Positions 51,862 to 62,294 of a stretch of 64,000 bases of DNA are shown here, in pieces. The number at the start of each line of letters is the position of its first letter. Positions within the stretch are counted from its first letter, which is position 1. A program made the translations under genes and the position numbers. The stretch comes from Halorussus limi (GTDB lineage Archaea > Halobacteriota > Halobacteria > Halobacteriales > Haladaptataceae). The DNA is taken from positions 1 to 64,000 of the forward strand of contig NZ_CP096659.1 of the NCBI RefSeq assembly GCF_023238205.1, written 5' to 3'. A model generated the notes under the pieces. The model worked only from the letters and a program-made list of their open reading frames with translations, was not told the DNA's origin and made no database searches.

Positions 51862-53847
51862 ATGAGAGAGCGACCCCGAACCAAGAAAGCCGCAGAACCG
51901 CTGCAGGAACCGGCCGAGGAGGCCCGGAATCTGGCCCACAAACTCGGACTCGACCCCTACGACGTGAACTACTGGGTGGTCGATTACGACGAGATGAACG
52001 AACTCATCGCGTACAACGGCTTCCAGCAGCGGTACCCCCACTGGCGGTGGGGCATGCAGTACGACCGCCAGCAGAAGCAGGGCCAGTACACCGGCGGGAA
52101 GGCCTTCGAGATAGTCATCAACGACGACCCCTCCCACGCCTTCCTGCAGGAGTCGAACGCCATCGCCGACCAGAAGGCGGTCATCACCCACGTCGAGGCT
52201 CACTCGGACTTCTTCGCCAAGAACCGGTGGTACCGCATGTTCGCCGACGAGTTGGACGCCGCGGCGATGTTAGAGCGCCACGCCCGGCGTATCGAGGAGT
52301 ACATGTCCGACCCCGAAATCGAGCGCGAGGCGGTCGAGCGCTGGATAGACAGCGTCCTCTGTCTGGAAGACAACATCGACCAGCACGAACCGTTCAAGCG
52401 CCAGTTCGAGCGCGAACGCGACGAGGACGACGACATCCCCGACGACGAGTTGGCCGAGCGACTCGACGAGATGGACCTCAGCGACGAGGTGAAACGGCAG
52501 GTGTTCGACGAGGAGTGGATGGACGAGCAGGCCGACGCGGCCGAACTGGACGAACCCGAGATGGACGTACTGGCGTTCCTCCGGGACCACGGCAAGGCCT
52601 ACGACGAGGACTCCCAGAAGGCCGAGGAGATGACCGAGTGGCAGAAGGAGATTCTGGAGATGCTCCGGGCCGAGTCGTACTACTTCGCGGCCCAGAAGCT
52701 CACGAAGGTGATGAACGAGGGGTGGGCCGCCTACTGGGAGTCGATGATGATGGGCGAGGAGGCGTTCGCGGGCGACGACGAGTTCCTGAGTTACGCCGAC
52801 CATCAGGCCCGCGTCCTCAACTCGCCGGGGCTGAACCCCTACCAACTCGGCAAGGAACTCTGGGAGTACATCGAGAACACCGAGAACCGCCGGGAGGTCT
52901 GCCGAAAGCTCCTCCGGACCGAGGGAATCACGTGGCGCAACTTCCACGACACCGTGGACTTCGAGGAGGTGCAGAACCTGCTCGCGCCCGACCCCCGAAT
53001 CGACAGCATCGACCCCGAGAGGCTGGACGAGTTGGACGCCCTCGCGCCCGAGAAGGTCGACGAGGAGGCGCTGGCGGCCGCCAAGGACGGCGAGATAGAC
53101 CTCCAGCGGTATCCGTGGAAGGTGCTGACCTACCGGGGTCTCGCCGAGCGCCACTTCTCGCTGTGCAAGCGCCAGAACCGGGGGTTCCTCCGGTCGGTCT
53201 CACAGCAGGACTTGGAGCAGTTCGCCCGGTACATCGTGGACGACGCGCGCTACGAATCGGTCGAGGAGGCCCTCGCGGACGTGGACTACGCGACCGGGTG
53301 GGACAAGATGCGCGAGGTCCGCGAGAGCAACAACGACGTGACGTTCCTCGACAGCTTCCTGACGCAGGAGTTCGTCACCGACAACCAGTACTTCACCTAC
53401 GAGTTCAGCCAGACCACCGGCGACTACCGGGTCGCCAGCACCGACTACGAGGACGTGAAGAAGAAGCTGATGCTCCAGTTCACCAACTTCGGCAAGCCCA
53501 CCATCGCGGTGTACGACGGCAACTACAACAACCGCAACGAGTTGCTGTTGGGCCACCACTACAACGGCGTGATGCTCGACATCGATCAGGCCAAGCGCAC
53601 GCTGGAGCGCGTGTTCGACCTCTGGGGTCGCCCGGTGAACCTCAAGACCATCGTGAAGGAGGTCGACGACCGCGACGCCGAAATCGCGCGGCGGCGCGAC
53701 AGGGAACCCGAACCCGAGGAGGTCGGGAAGTTGCTCCGGTACGACGGCGACCAGTTCACGGTGGAGGACCTCAACTGGAACGAGGTCGAAGACATCGCGG
53801 CGACCGAAGTGGACTACGACACCAAGCCGGAGGATTGGCTGGCCTGA
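51862..53847 (+). CDS. spoVR: SpoVR-family protein (YcgB-like)
   Basis: 661 residues, somewhat longer than the bacterial family (about 500). Conserved core: LDPYDVNYWVVDYDEMNELI, RYPHWRWGMQYDRQQKQGQY, FFAKNRWYRMFADELDAAAM, VMNEGWAAYWESMMMGEEAF, ADHQARVLNSPGLNPYQLGK and DSFLTQEFVTDNQYFTYEFS. An Asp/Glu-rich insert lies near 190-230 (ERDEDDDIPDDELAER). Function unknown; it always tracks with PrkA and DUF444. ATG 51862 begins the protein; no separate promoter is obvious, so it is the last gene of the operon. Confidence 0.92.
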   Translation: MRERPRTKKAAEPLQEPAEEARNLAHKLGLDPYDVNYWVVDYDEMNELIAYNGFQQRYPHWRWGMQYDRQQKQGQYTGGKAFEIVINDDPSHAFLQESNAIADQKAVITHVEAHSDFFAKNRWYRMFADELDAAAMLERHARRIEEYMSDPEIEREAVERWIDSVLCLEDNIDQHEPFKRQFERERDEDDDIPDDELAERLDEMDLSDEVKRQVFDEEWMDEQADAAELDEPEMDVLAFLRDHGKAYDEDSQKAEEMTEWQKEILEMLRAESYYFAAQKLTKVMNEGWAAYWESMMMGEEAFAGDDEFLSYADHQARVLNSPGLNPYQLGKELWEYIENTENRREVCRKLLRTEGITWRNFHDTVDFEEVQNLLAPDPRIDSIDPERLDELDALAPEKVDEEALAAAKDGEIDLQRYPWKVLTYRGLAERHFSLCKRQNRGFLRSVSQQDLEQFARYIVDDARYESVEEALADVDYATGWDKMREVRESNNDVTFLDSFLTQEFVTDNQYFTYEFSQTTGDYRVASTDYEDVKKKLMLQFTNFGKPTIAVYDGNYNNRNELLLGHHYNGVMLDIDQAKRTLERVFDLWGRPVNLKTIVKEVDDRDAEIARRRDREPEPEEVGKLLRYDGDQFTVEDLNWNEVEDIAATEVDYDTKPEDWLA

Positions 53848-54110
53848 CGGCGTCCGCTCCGGGGCTCTCCTTCTCGGTAGTTCGGAATGCGCACCGACGT
53901 GAACTGAACGCCTCGGTACGTCGGCGCGACGACGCCGGCGCGTCGGGAGGCGTTCAGTCCGAACGAGACGGTGCGGTCGAACGTCCCACGTTTCGAGGGG
54001 TGCAATCGACCGCAGTGAGGCGACGCGTCCGCGTCGCACGATTCCCACCGCGACGAACGTGTCACTCGGATATTCGTTAAAGCTAATACTCCCGAAAGAG
54101 GCATTTCCGT

Positions 54111-54263
54111 ATGGCCGACAGCGAGGAGCAGGAGATGGCGATAGAGGAACTACGGACCGCATTAGACGCGGAGGAAGAAGGCGAGAAGGACTTTCACGTG
54201 CGACAGGCCCTCCAACTGCTGAAACTGGAACGAAAGAACGACCGCGAGATGAACGCCGAGTAA
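54111..54263 (+). CDS. 50-residue acidic helical protein, unknown function
   Basis: It reads MADSEEQEMAIEELRTALDA, then EEEGEKDFHVRQALQLLKLE and a short charged end. Highly charged, helical, no Cys. TATA-like GCTAATACTCCC lies about 27 bp before the ATG, so a leaderless transcript is likely. I believe close homologs exist in other haloarchaea as hypothetical proteins, but this was not checked. Confidence 0.68.
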   Translation: MADSEEQEMAIEELRTALDAEEEGEKDFHVRQALQLLKLERKNDREMNAE

Positions 54264-54361
54264 CGTTCGCTACGCGCGTTCCGCCCTCACCGCTTCGGTA
54301 TCGCTCATCTAAACCGCACCGTCTAAACGGAGAAAAGTCGGCGCTCGCCCCGACGAGAGCG

Positions 54362-55549
54362 TCAGGAGAGCGTCGTCGGCACTTCGATTTCGTTCTTGAT
54401 GATGGCTCGCCGGGAGGCGTCGAGTTTCGCGGTCACGTCGTCGGGAATCGCCGACCCGAGGTCGGTCCCGTACACCGCCCGGACGCCGCCCTCCAGCAGG
54501 CCGAGCGTGTTGACCGTGCCGACCCGGAACCGGAACTTCCGGTCCACGAGGCTGGCTATCGACCGGAACACCGCCTTGTCGACGTGCTTGACCATGCTGG
54601 CGAGGATGACGTCGCTGTACTCGGGGACGCTGCGCGACTGGTCGTTGTCCACGCCGATGGCGAATCGCCCGGCCTTCTGGGCCGCCCGGAACACCCCGAT
54701 ACCGCTCCCGCCCGCGGCGTGGTAGACGACGTCCGCGCCGTCGGCGTACATCTCGCTGGCGAGTCGCTCGCCGGCGTCGGGGTCGGCGAACGACCCCGCG
54801 TACGCCGACGTGACCTCGACGTCGTCGCCGGCGCGGGCCACGCCCGCCCGGTATCCCGCCTCGAACTTGTGGATGAGCGGCACGTCCACGCCGCCGACGA
54901 ACCCGACCGTTCGGTCGCCGGTAGTCTGACCGGCCCCGGCGCCGAACTCCCGTTGGGTGACGAGTCCGGCGAGGAGACCGACTTGGAACGACCCCTGATG
55001 CTCCGCGAACGTGTAGTTGGCCACGTTCGGGAGGAGCGCTCCGCTCTCGTCGGTGGCGACGCCGTCCACGAGGAGGAACTTCTGGTCGGGGTACTCCGTC
55101 GCGTTCGAGACGACGCCGGCGGCCTGCGCGAAGCCGATACCGCAGACGAGGTCCTTCGGCGGGTCCGTCGCCGACGCGAACTCCCGCTGGAGTTTCGGAA
55201 TCTGCTCCGCCGAGGTGGGTTCGGCGTTCTCGAAGCTGATGCCGAACCGCTCGCGGGCCTTCTTCGCCCCCGCGTGGGCCATGTCGTTGAACGAGTTGTC
55301 GCCGAGACCTCCGAGCGCGTACACCATCCCGACGCGGGCGTCCCTGTTCTCGGCGCGTTCGGTCGTCGTCCACCGCGTCGTCGTCTCGGTCGTCGCGCCG
55401 GTCGCCGCGTCGGAGGCAGTCGCCCGCTCGTCCGGGTTCTCGCCGGAACAGCCAGCGAGACCGGCAGTACCGAGCGCGCTCGCCATCCCGCCGAGGAGTC
55501 GCCGCCGCGAGACCGCCGCGCTACTCCGCGTCGCGTCGCCCTCGCTCAT
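54362..55549 (-). CDS. BMP-family (PnrA-like) substrate-binding lipoprotein
   Basis: 395 residues. [21 protein letters not shown] is a twin-arginine lipoprotein signal with lipobox LAGC, Cys at about 34. The binding domain has [100 protein letters not shown] and [20 protein letters not shown]. Nucleosides are typical ligands in the family. Its start overlaps the stop of the chemoreceptor (ATGA), so it likely hands its ligand to that receptor rather than to an ABC permease, as none is nearby. A short Ser/Thr/Glu-rich tether follows the lipid anchor. Confidence 0.9.
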   Translation of the reverse strand: MSEGDATRSSAAVSRRRLLGGMASALGTAGLAGCSGENPDERATASDAATGATTETTTRWTTTERAENRDARVGMVYALGGLGDNSFNDMAHAGAKKARERFGISFENAEPTSAEQIPKLQREFASATDPPKDLVCGIGFAQAAGVVSNATEYPDQKFLLVDGVATDESGALLPNVANYTFAEHQGSFQVGLLAGLVTQREFGAGAGQTTGDRTVGFVGGVDVPLIHKFEAGYRAGVARAGDDVEVTSAYAGSFADPDAGERLASEMYADGADVVYHAAGGSGIGVFRAAQKAGRFAIGVDNDQSRSVPEYSDVILASMVKHVDKAVFRSIASLVDRKFRFRVGTVNTLGLLEGGVRAVYGTDLGSAIPDDVTAKLDASRRAIIKNEIEVPTTLS

Positions 55550-57945
55550 TTCGGATGCACCTTCCGGTCGGCCACGTCGGCTCTCGGACCGCTTCCCGCG
55601 TCACTACCGCGGCCGCTCCGTCCGTCGTCCTCGAAGTCGAACTGTTCGAGCAGGTCGCTGAGTCGCTCGGCGCGGTCCGCGAGGTCCTCGACGCCGCTCG
55701 AAACCTCGGTCAGCGAGGCGGTCTGCTCCTCGGCGGCCGCCGAGACCGTCTCGGCCTGCGCGGTCGTCTCCTCGCTCACGCTGGAGACGTCCTCGACGGT
55801 CGTGACGACCTGTTGGACCGAGTCGGCCTGACTCTCGGTCGCCCGGCTTATCTCGTGGATGCTCTCGTTGGTCTCGGAGACGTCCTCAACGAGTCGTTCG
55901 AGCGCTTCGAGCGCCGTCTCGACGGTCTCGGTGCCGTCCGAGACGCTGGTCCGGGTCTCGTGCATCTCCTCGACGGTCGTCTCGGTCTGGTCGCGGACCC
56001 GCTCGATGGAGTCGCCGATTTCGTCGGTGGCCGACTGGGTCTGCTCGGCGAGGTTCTTGACCTCCTCGGCGACCACCGCGAAGCCCTGCCCGGCCTCCCC
56101 GGCGCGGGCCGCCTCGATGGAGGCGTTGAGCGCGAGGACGTGGGTCTGCTCGGCGATGTCGGTCACGAAGCCGACGACCTCCTCGATGTCGCCGACCTCC
56201 TCGCGGAGGCGCTCGACCGACTCGGCGGTCCGCTCGGTCCGTTCCTCGATGCTGGCGAGTTCCTCGATGGCGTCTTCGGCGGCGTGCTGGCCCTCCTCGC
56301 CCTCTTCGGCGGCCTGCTCGACGCGCTGGGCGACGGTCTCGGTCGAGGAAGCGACCTCCTCGACGGTCGCCGAGAGGTCGCTCATCTCCTCGCTGGCCCG
56401 CTGGAGGCTACGGTTCTGCTCGACCGCGCCGTCCGATATCTCCTGGACCGACTCGCTGACCTCCTCGCTCGCGCGCTCGACTTCGGCGAGGCTGTCGGTC
56501 GCCTGCTCGCTCTCGCCCGCGACTTCGCGGCTGAACGACCTGACCTCCAGCATCGCGTCGGTCAACTCGTCCATCATGCGGTTGTACGCCGAGGCGATTC
56601 GCGCCATCGCGTCGCTCTCGGCGTCGGCGTCCATCCGCCGCGAGAGGTCGCCGTCGGCGGCCTCCTGCATCACGTCGCTGTAACTGTCGGCCTTCCGTTC
56701 GAGATGGGCGTTGAGCGTCTCGGCCCGCTCCTTGGCCTCTTGGGCCTCGCGGCGCTCCCGCTCGGCGACCTGCTGGGCCTCTTGGGCCTCCTCGCGTGCG
56801 GACTCGGCCGCCCGAATCTTCTCGGCGAGCGAGTCGCGCATGCTCGCGAACGCCTCGTAGAGTTGGCCGAGTTCGTCGATGCGACCGCTCCGGAGTTCGG
56901 TGTCGAGGTCGCCGCGCTCTATCTCCTCGGCCTTCGAGGTGAGTTCCTTGAGCGTCGCGGTCGTCCGGCGCTCGAAGACGACCGAGACCAGGCCGAGCGC
57001 GAGGAGCGCCGCCAGAATCGTCGTCAGGAGACTGGTCCCGACTCGGTCGCGCATCGCGAACGCGCTCGCCTTCGGCGCGTACGAGACGACGACCCAGTTC
57101 GCGCCGGTGACCGACTTGTGGTTGGCGACGAAGTCGCCGGTGGTCACGAGGCCGTCGTTCGCGCTCGACCCGACGATGGCGTCGCCGGCGAGTTTGCCGT
57201 CCAACTGGGCGTCGCCGGTGTCGAACACCTCGTCACCGTCGGCGTTGTACACCACCGTCTCGCCGTCCTTGACCGGTTGGTGGAGGCCGTTGACTTGCGC
57301 GGAGATGTTCGCCGTCAGGACGACCGCGCGGTTCGGCTTGTCCGGGACGGGACTCACGAACGCGACCACACGGGTGTCGCTCCCGGGCGCGTCGTAGGGT
57401 CGACTCGAGACGAACACGTCGCGCGGTCGTTCGAGGTCCGCCGCGCGGTCGTCGGTCGCCCACGGCACGCCGCTCTTCCGGAGGTCGGTGCCCGTGGCGT
57501 CTTCGTTCGAACTGACGACGACGTTCCACGACGTGCTGTTGACGAAGTGAACCGCCTGAACGTCGTCGGGGAGCGACGGTTCCTGCGCTTCGAGGTAGTA
57601 GCTCACGCCGCGCCGGTTGTAGGTGCGGAACGCTTGGGCCTGCGAGAGCGTGCGGGTCAGCGTCCGCTTGCTCCGGACCCACTCGCCGAGACTGCTGGCT
57701 TGCAGTTCGGCCGTGGACGTGACGCGGTTCTTCACGTCCGACTCCAGCGCGTCCTGCGTGGAGGCGTAGTTGTACGCGCCCACGCTACTCGTGACGAGCA
57801 TCACGACGAGGACGACGCCGAAGAACTTGGCCGCGAACGTCCGTCGGAGGACGTTCGGTATCGCTCCGGTCGGGAGACGGTCGTCGAACCGGGAGAACAG
57901 CCCCTTCGACGACTCCCCCGTCGAGTCGGGTGGTCGTTTAGACAT
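55546..57945 (-). CDS. Methyl-accepting chemotaxis protein
   Basis: 799 residues. TM1 at about 42-58 ([18 protein letters not shown]) and TM2 at about 308-330 ([20 protein letters not shown]) bracket a Cache-like extracellular sensor ([40 protein letters not shown]). HAMP follows (about 330-385), then a helical linker, a second HAMP-like stretch, and the signalling domain whose hairpin tip [20 protein letters not shown] lies near 620-640. Methylation helices surround it. ATG 57945 with TATA-like AGTTATTAAGAG upstream. First gene of the operon with the BMP lipoprotein. Confidence 0.93.
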   Translation of the reverse strand: MSKRPPDSTGESSKGLFSRFDDRLPTGAIPNVLRRTFAAKFFGVVLVVMLVTSSVGAYNYASTQDALESDVKNRVTSTAELQASSLGEWVRSKRTLTRTLSQAQAFRTYNRRGVSYYLEAQEPSLPDDVQAVHFVNSTSWNVVVSSNEDATGTDLRKSGVPWATDDRAADLERPRDVFVSSRPYDAPGSDTRVVAFVSPVPDKPNRAVVLTANISAQVNGLHQPVKDGETVVYNADGDEVFDTGDAQLDGKLAGDAIVGSSANDGLVTTGDFVANHKSVTGANWVVVSYAPKASAFAMRDRVGTSLLTTILAALLALGLVSVVFERRTTATLKELTSKAEEIERGDLDTELRSGRIDELGQLYEAFASMRDSLAEKIRAAESAREEAQEAQQVAERERREAQEAKERAETLNAHLERKADSYSDVMQEAADGDLSRRMDADAESDAMARIASAYNRMMDELTDAMLEVRSFSREVAGESEQATDSLAEVERASEEVSESVQEISDGAVEQNRSLQRASEEMSDLSATVEEVASSTETVAQRVEQAAEEGEEGQHAAEDAIEELASIEERTERTAESVERLREEVGDIEEVVGFVTDIAEQTHVLALNASIEAARAGEAGQGFAVVAEEVKNLAEQTQSATDEIGDSIERVRDQTETTVEEMHETRTSVSDGTETVETALEALERLVEDVSETNESIHEISRATESQADSVQQVVTTVEDVSSVSEETTAQAETVSAAAEEQTASLTEVSSGVEDLADRAERLSDLLEQFDFEDDGRSGRGSDAGSGPRADVADRKVHPK

Positions 57946-58092
57946 ATTCGTTGGAGACCGCGACGTACTCTTAATAACTTCGACCAGAATCAAAATTGAT
58001 ATTCGACTGTCGGGCCGCTAACTAAGGAACGTTAAAAATTCGAATACGACGCCGTTCGGGCGTGAGCGCGTCGGTGCGCGCCGGTCGGCGGT

Positions 58093-58665
58093 CTACTCCC
58101 CGCCGGGCGCGAAGTTCCGGAGCAAGCGGTCGCCGAACGCCAGCACGAGGAGCGCCCCGAGCAGGTCGAACGCCAAATCGAGCGCGGTGTCGCGGGCGCT
58201 GTACTGGACGAGCAGGGGTTCGATGCCGAGGCGACGGCTGACCGCGTGAATGACGTACTCGAGCAGTTCCCAGAGCAGTCCGGCGAAGACCGAGACGGCG
58301 AGGACCCGGGGTCGCGGGTCGCGGCCCCGGCGGTCGGCGGCGACGTGGACGAACCCGGCGAGCAGCGTGGTCGAGAGGGTGTGGGTCACGTGGTCCCACC
58401 ACCACGTGTCGTCGTACGGACCGAGCATCCCGACAGCGTGGGCGAGCATCGCGACGCCGGCATAGACCCGCTGCCACGGCCGGAACTCCACGCCCCAGAC
58501 GCGTTCGACCGCGTCGGGGAGGAAGGTGGCCGCGAACGAGAACGCGGCGTTCACGACGGCGCCGGGACTCCGGCGGCGGAACCCCTCGCCGAACACCGCG
58601 ACGATACCGTACCGGAGACCGCGTTCGACCGCCCGCCCGACCTCGGTCCGCCTGCTTCGACTCAT
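58093..58665 (-). CDS. DUF2238/YjdF-like membrane protein
   Basis: 190 residues. Membrane helices include VVNAAFSFAATFLPDAVERV, WQRVYAGVAMLAHAVGMLG and the conserved YDDTWWWDHVTHTLSTTLLA, followed by VLAVSVFAGLLWELLEYVIH. His and Glu in the membrane (HVTHT, ELLEYV) suggest a metal site, as in related proteins (inference). Function unknown. It stands alone, downstream of the chemoreceptor's promoter on the same strand. Confidence 0.8.
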   Translation of the reverse strand: MSRSRRTEVGRAVERGLRYGIVAVFGEGFRRRSPGAVVNAAFSFAATFLPDAVERVWGVEFRPWQRVYAGVAMLAHAVGMLGPYDDTWWWDHVTHTLSTTLLAGFVHVAADRRGRDPRPRVLAVSVFAGLLWELLEYVIHAVSRRLGIEPLLVQYSARDTALDLAFDLLGALLVLAFGDRLLRNFAPGGE

Positions 58666-58837
58666 GCTCGGTAGTCGATATGTGATGGAGCGAGGAAATA
58701 CTGTTCGTCTCCGGGTGAGTAGGTCCGTTCGAGGACGGTGAACGGAGAGACCACGACCGAGTGGGAGAAGCGGTAGCGCCCGCGTCCGACGGAGAATGGT
58801 GTAGATTTCTTTTCCGATTCTACATAATCATTAAAGA

Positions 58838-58849
58838 ACGGAGTTCCGT
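58838..58849 (-). terminator. Hairpin terminator after the amidohydrolase gene
   Basis: On the minus strand ACGGA-AC-TCCGT lies 8 bp after the stop and is followed by a T-rich TTCTTTAATG. A second weak stem TGTAGA...TCTACA (58800-58824) comes further on. It is a plausible terminator. Confidence 0.4.
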
Positions 58850-58856
58850 CCTTACT

Positions 58857-60059
58857 TCACCACGCGTACTCCTCGCGCGGGTCCACGTCGTCGCGTTCGC
58901 TGTCGTAGACGCGTTCGCCCTCCACGAACACCTGCTCGGCGTCCGAGTCCAACTCGAACATCGGGCCGTCCCAGACCACGAGGTCGGCGTCGGTGCCCTC
59001 CTCCAGCGTTCCCACGCGGTCCTTGACGCCCAGAATCTCGGCCGGGTTGCGCGTGACCGTCCGGAGCGCCGCCTCTTCCGGCAGGCCCTCCCGGACCGCG
59101 AGACCGACGCACACGTCGAGGTGCTCCTGCGGGAGGACCGGCGCGTCGGTCTGGATGGCGACCTTCACGCCCGCCTCGTGGAGGATGCCCGGCGTCTCGA
59201 AGGTGATGTTCCGGAGTTCGTACTTGCTCGCCGACGAGATGGTCGGGCCGACGACGGCGGGCACGTCGCGCTCGACGAACTCCTCGGCGAGGACGTGGCC
59301 CTCGGTGGCGTGTTCGATGGACAACTTCTCGATGCCGAACTCGTCGGCGATGCGGAACACCGTGGCGATGTCGTCGGCGCGGTGGGCGTGGACCCTCAGG
59401 GGCAAGTCGCCCTCAACGACGCGGGCGAGGTTCTCCATCCCGAGGTCGCGCTCGAAGGGGTCGCCCTCCTCGCGGGCCTGCGCCCGGCGCTCGACGTAGT
59501 CTTCGGCGTCCATCAGGGCTTGGCGGAGCGTGGCCGCGACGCCGGGCCGCGTGGACGGCTGGCGGTCCTTCTGGTCGCCGTGGAACCGCTTGGGGTTCTC
59601 TCCGAACGCCGCCTTCATGCCGTCCTCCCGAATCAGCATCCGGTCGGCCACGTCGCCGTAGGTCTTCATCGAACAGATGACGCCCCCGACGACGTTCGCG
59701 CTCCCCATGCGCGCCGAGACGGTCGTCACGCCGCCCTGAAACGCGTGCTTCAACTCGTCGTCTCGCGGGTGGAAGCCGTCGAGCGCGTTGACGTGGGGCG
59801 TCACGGGGTCCGACACCTCGTTGAAGTCGCCGTCCTCGGGTTCGCCCCACTCGGCCATCCCGGCGTGACTGTGGGCGTCGACGAGTCCCGGCGTGACGTG
59901 GCGACCCTCGGCGTCGAACACCTCGGCGTCGTCCGGAACCGCCACCTCGTCGGCCGCCCCGACCGCCGCGATTTCGCCGTCTTCGACCAGTACCGTGCCG
60001 CCCTCTACGGTTCCGCGCTCGGACACCGTGTGGACCGTCCCATTGACGATTGCTCGCAT
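58857..60059 (-). CDS. Imidazolonepropionase-like amidohydrolase
   Basis: 400 residues. Metal ligands: VTPGLVDAHSHAG (HxH), LRVHAHRADDIATVF, SIEHATEGH and QTDAPV (Asp). N- and C-terminal beta strands form the composite domain (MRAIVNGTVHTVSERGTVEG, ADLVVWDGPMFELDSDAEQV). This is the imidazolonepropionase-like clade; the substrate is unknown (peptide or cyclic amide are options). ATG at 60059 with TATA-like AAATACTCATACT about 30 bp upstream. Divergent from the S9 peptidase gene, perhaps in the same peptide-degradation theme. Confidence 0.88.
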   Translation of the reverse strand: MRAIVNGTVHTVSERGTVEGGTVLVEDGEIAAVGAADEVAVPDDAEVFDAEGRHVTPGLVDAHSHAGMAEWGEPEDGDFNEVSDPVTPHVNALDGFHPRDDELKHAFQGGVTTVSARMGSANVVGGVICSMKTYGDVADRMLIREDGMKAAFGENPKRFHGDQKDRQPSTRPGVAATLRQALMDAEDYVERRAQAREEGDPFERDLGMENLARVVEGDLPLRVHAHRADDIATVFRIADEFGIEKLSIEHATEGHVLAEEFVERDVPAVVGPTISSASKYELRNITFETPGILHEAGVKVAIQTDAPVLPQEHLDVCVGLAVREGLPEEAALRTVTRNPAEILGVKDRVGTLEEGTDADLVVWDGPMFELDSDAEQVFVEGERVYDSERDDVDPREEYAW

Positions 60060-60163
60060 ACCACGAAGGTTCGAAAGGCAGAGTATGAGTATTTCGGTTC
60101 GAAAGACCCCCGTCGCTCTCCGCTACCCGGAGACATAAACGCACGTCACGCGATACCACGGCC

Positions 60164-62035
60164 ATGTATCGACGCGACCTGCGCGACACCCGGGCCGACG
60201 ACCTGCTGGCCGACGCCGCCACCGCCGAGATGGCCGAGCAGGTCGTGCCGGAACCCGAGGGGGACCGACTCGCCTACGCCGTCAGCCGCGAGCATCGCAC
60301 CGACCTCTACCTGAAGGACGGCGACGAGACCCGCAAACTCACCAGCAGGGGCGTCCTCGCTCAGCGCTACACTCACCTCGACCCGCGGTGGTTCGACTGG
60401 CACCCCGCGGGTGACCGAATCGTCTACGCCGGCGAGGACGACGACGGCCTCTCGGTATGGACCGTCGACACCGAGACCGGCGAGAAGACCCGCGTCACGG
60501 CCCACGACGCCGCCGACTCCAATCCCCGATTCTCGCCCGACGGCGAGGAGATAGCGTTCGTGACCGACTACCGGTCACCGGGCGCGCTGGCGGTCGCCTC
60601 CGCCGACGGCCGCCGCGTCGAGGTCCTGCGCGACGACGAGTTCCTCTACGCCGACCCCCGGTGGGCCGGCGACGCGCTCTACGCCGTCCGGACGCGCCAC
60701 GAGGACCTCGCGGACCGCGCGAGTCAGGTCGTCCGCGTGGACCGGGACGGGGAGGTCGAACCGGTGTTCGCCGACGACTCGGTGAACGCCTACGCGCCCC
60801 GACCCCGCCCACGCGCCGACGCGAACGCCGACGGCGAGGAAATCGCGTTCGTCCACGACGCCAGCGGTTACGACGCGCTCTACGTCACCGGACCGGACCG
60901 CGACGACCCCGAGCAACTACTCGCCGAGAGCGGCACCGACTTCGGCGCGCCGTCGTGGGACGCCGACGGTGACCACCTCGCATTCACGGCCACTCGGCGG
61001 GGCGAGGTCCACGTCCGGACGGTTGCGGCCGACTCCGGCGAGACCGAGACGCTGACCGACGACCCGGGCGACCGCTACTTCCCCGAGTGGCACGACGGCG
61101 ACGTACTCGCCGTGGCCGCGGACCCGACCACGCCGCCGGAGGTCCGGAACCTCTCGACCGGCGAGCGTGTGGCGGGCCGACCTCCGGCGGGTCTCGAAGA
61201 GAGATTCGTCGAACCCGAGAGCATCACCTACGATTCGACCGGGGGCGTCGAAATCCACGCGATGGTCTACCTGCCGGAGGGCCACGACGACGCGGACCCC
61301 GACTCGATTCCCCTGCTCGTCCACCCCCACGGCGGCCCCACCGCGTTCGACGGCTACGAGTTCAACTACCGCGCCCAGTACTTCGCCGCGCAGGGGTTCG
61401 CCGTGATAGAGCCGAACTACCGGGGTTCCAGCGGGTTCGGCCGCGAGTTCCGGAACCGCAACGACTTCGCGTGGGGCGAGGGCGACTTGGACGACGTGGT
61501 GAACGCCGCGGACGCGCTGGCAGACGCCTACCCCGCGGTGGACCCCGACCGCGCGGGCATCTACGGCGGTTCGGGCGGCGGCCTGATGACCGTCAACGCC
61601 TTGGGCCGGACCGACCGCTTCGACGCCGGGGCCGCCTTCTACGGCGTCTACGACTACGAGACGTTCATGGACGACACCGACGACGTTGGCTGGCGACTCA
61701 TGAAGCGCGAACTCGGCTTCCCCGCGACCGACATCGACAACTACCGCGAGGCGAGTCCCATCCGGAGCGTCCCCGACATCGACGCGCCGTTGCTCGTCCT
61801 CCACGGCGAGCAGGACGTTCGGGTCCCGCTCAGCCAGTCCGAGCAACTGGTCGCCGAGTTGGAGAAGCACGGCAAGACCCACGAACTCCAGACCTACGAG
61901 GACGAACCTCACGGCTTCCTCCGGCGCGAGAACGTGCTGGACGCCTACTCGCGGGTCGCCGACCTGTTCGCCAAGTACCTCGAAGTGAACCCCGACGACG
62001 GGAGCAGTCGACCCCACCGCCCCGACGACGAGTGA
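60164..62035 (+). CDS. S9-family (prolyl oligopeptidase-like) serine peptidase
   Basis: 623 residues. An N-terminal WD-like propeller (about 20-330: DSNPRFSPDGEEIAFVTDYR, FGAPSWDADGDHLAFTATRR) is followed by an alpha/beta-hydrolase domain. Catalytic Ser 470 lies in GGSGGGLMTV, Asp 551 in LHGEQDVRVPLSQ and His 583 in EDEPHGFLRR. It is of the acylaminoacyl-peptidase or dipeptidyl type; no signal peptide, so cytoplasmic. ATG 60164 with TATA-like GACATAAACG about 27 bp upstream suggests leaderless. Confidence 0.93.
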   Translation: MYRRDLRDTRADDLLADAATAEMAEQVVPEPEGDRLAYAVSREHRTDLYLKDGDETRKLTSRGVLAQRYTHLDPRWFDWHPAGDRIVYAGEDDDGLSVWTVDTETGEKTRVTAHDAADSNPRFSPDGEEIAFVTDYRSPGALAVASADGRRVEVLRDDEFLYADPRWAGDALYAVRTRHEDLADRASQVVRVDRDGEVEPVFADDSVNAYAPRPRPRADANADGEEIAFVHDASGYDALYVTGPDRDDPEQLLAESGTDFGAPSWDADGDHLAFTATRRGEVHVRTVAADSGETETLTDDPGDRYFPEWHDGDVLAVAADPTTPPEVRNLSTGERVAGRPPAGLEERFVEPESITYDSTGGVEIHAMVYLPEGHDDADPDSIPLLVHPHGGPTAFDGYEFNYRAQYFAAQGFAVIEPNYRGSSGFGREFRNRNDFAWGEGDLDDVVNAADALADAYPAVDPDRAGIYGGSGGGLMTVNALGRTDRFDAGAAFYGVYDYETFMDDTDDVGWRLMKRELGFPATDIDNYREASPIRSVPDIDAPLLVLHGEQDVRVPLSQSEQLVAELEKHGKTHELQTYEDEPHGFLRRENVLDAYSRVADLFAKYLEVNPDDGSSRPHRPDDE

Positions 62036-62294
62036 GCGACGCTCCCACGACCACGAACGCGACGACGGCGAACGCGCCGGAAATCTGTCCGCTCGCTAAA
62101 CTGACTCAGCCTCGGACACGTCAGCCTGTCGGACGGAAATCGAACACCGATACACGCGCTCGCTTCGGCCTGATTCGGGACTTCGGCGCGCGGGAACGGT
62201 TGTCCATCTGACGACACTCGGCGAAAATCCACCGCCGTACCGTCACGAAATCGGAAGGTCAAGCATTTAATATCCGGCGGGAAACCCTAACCGT

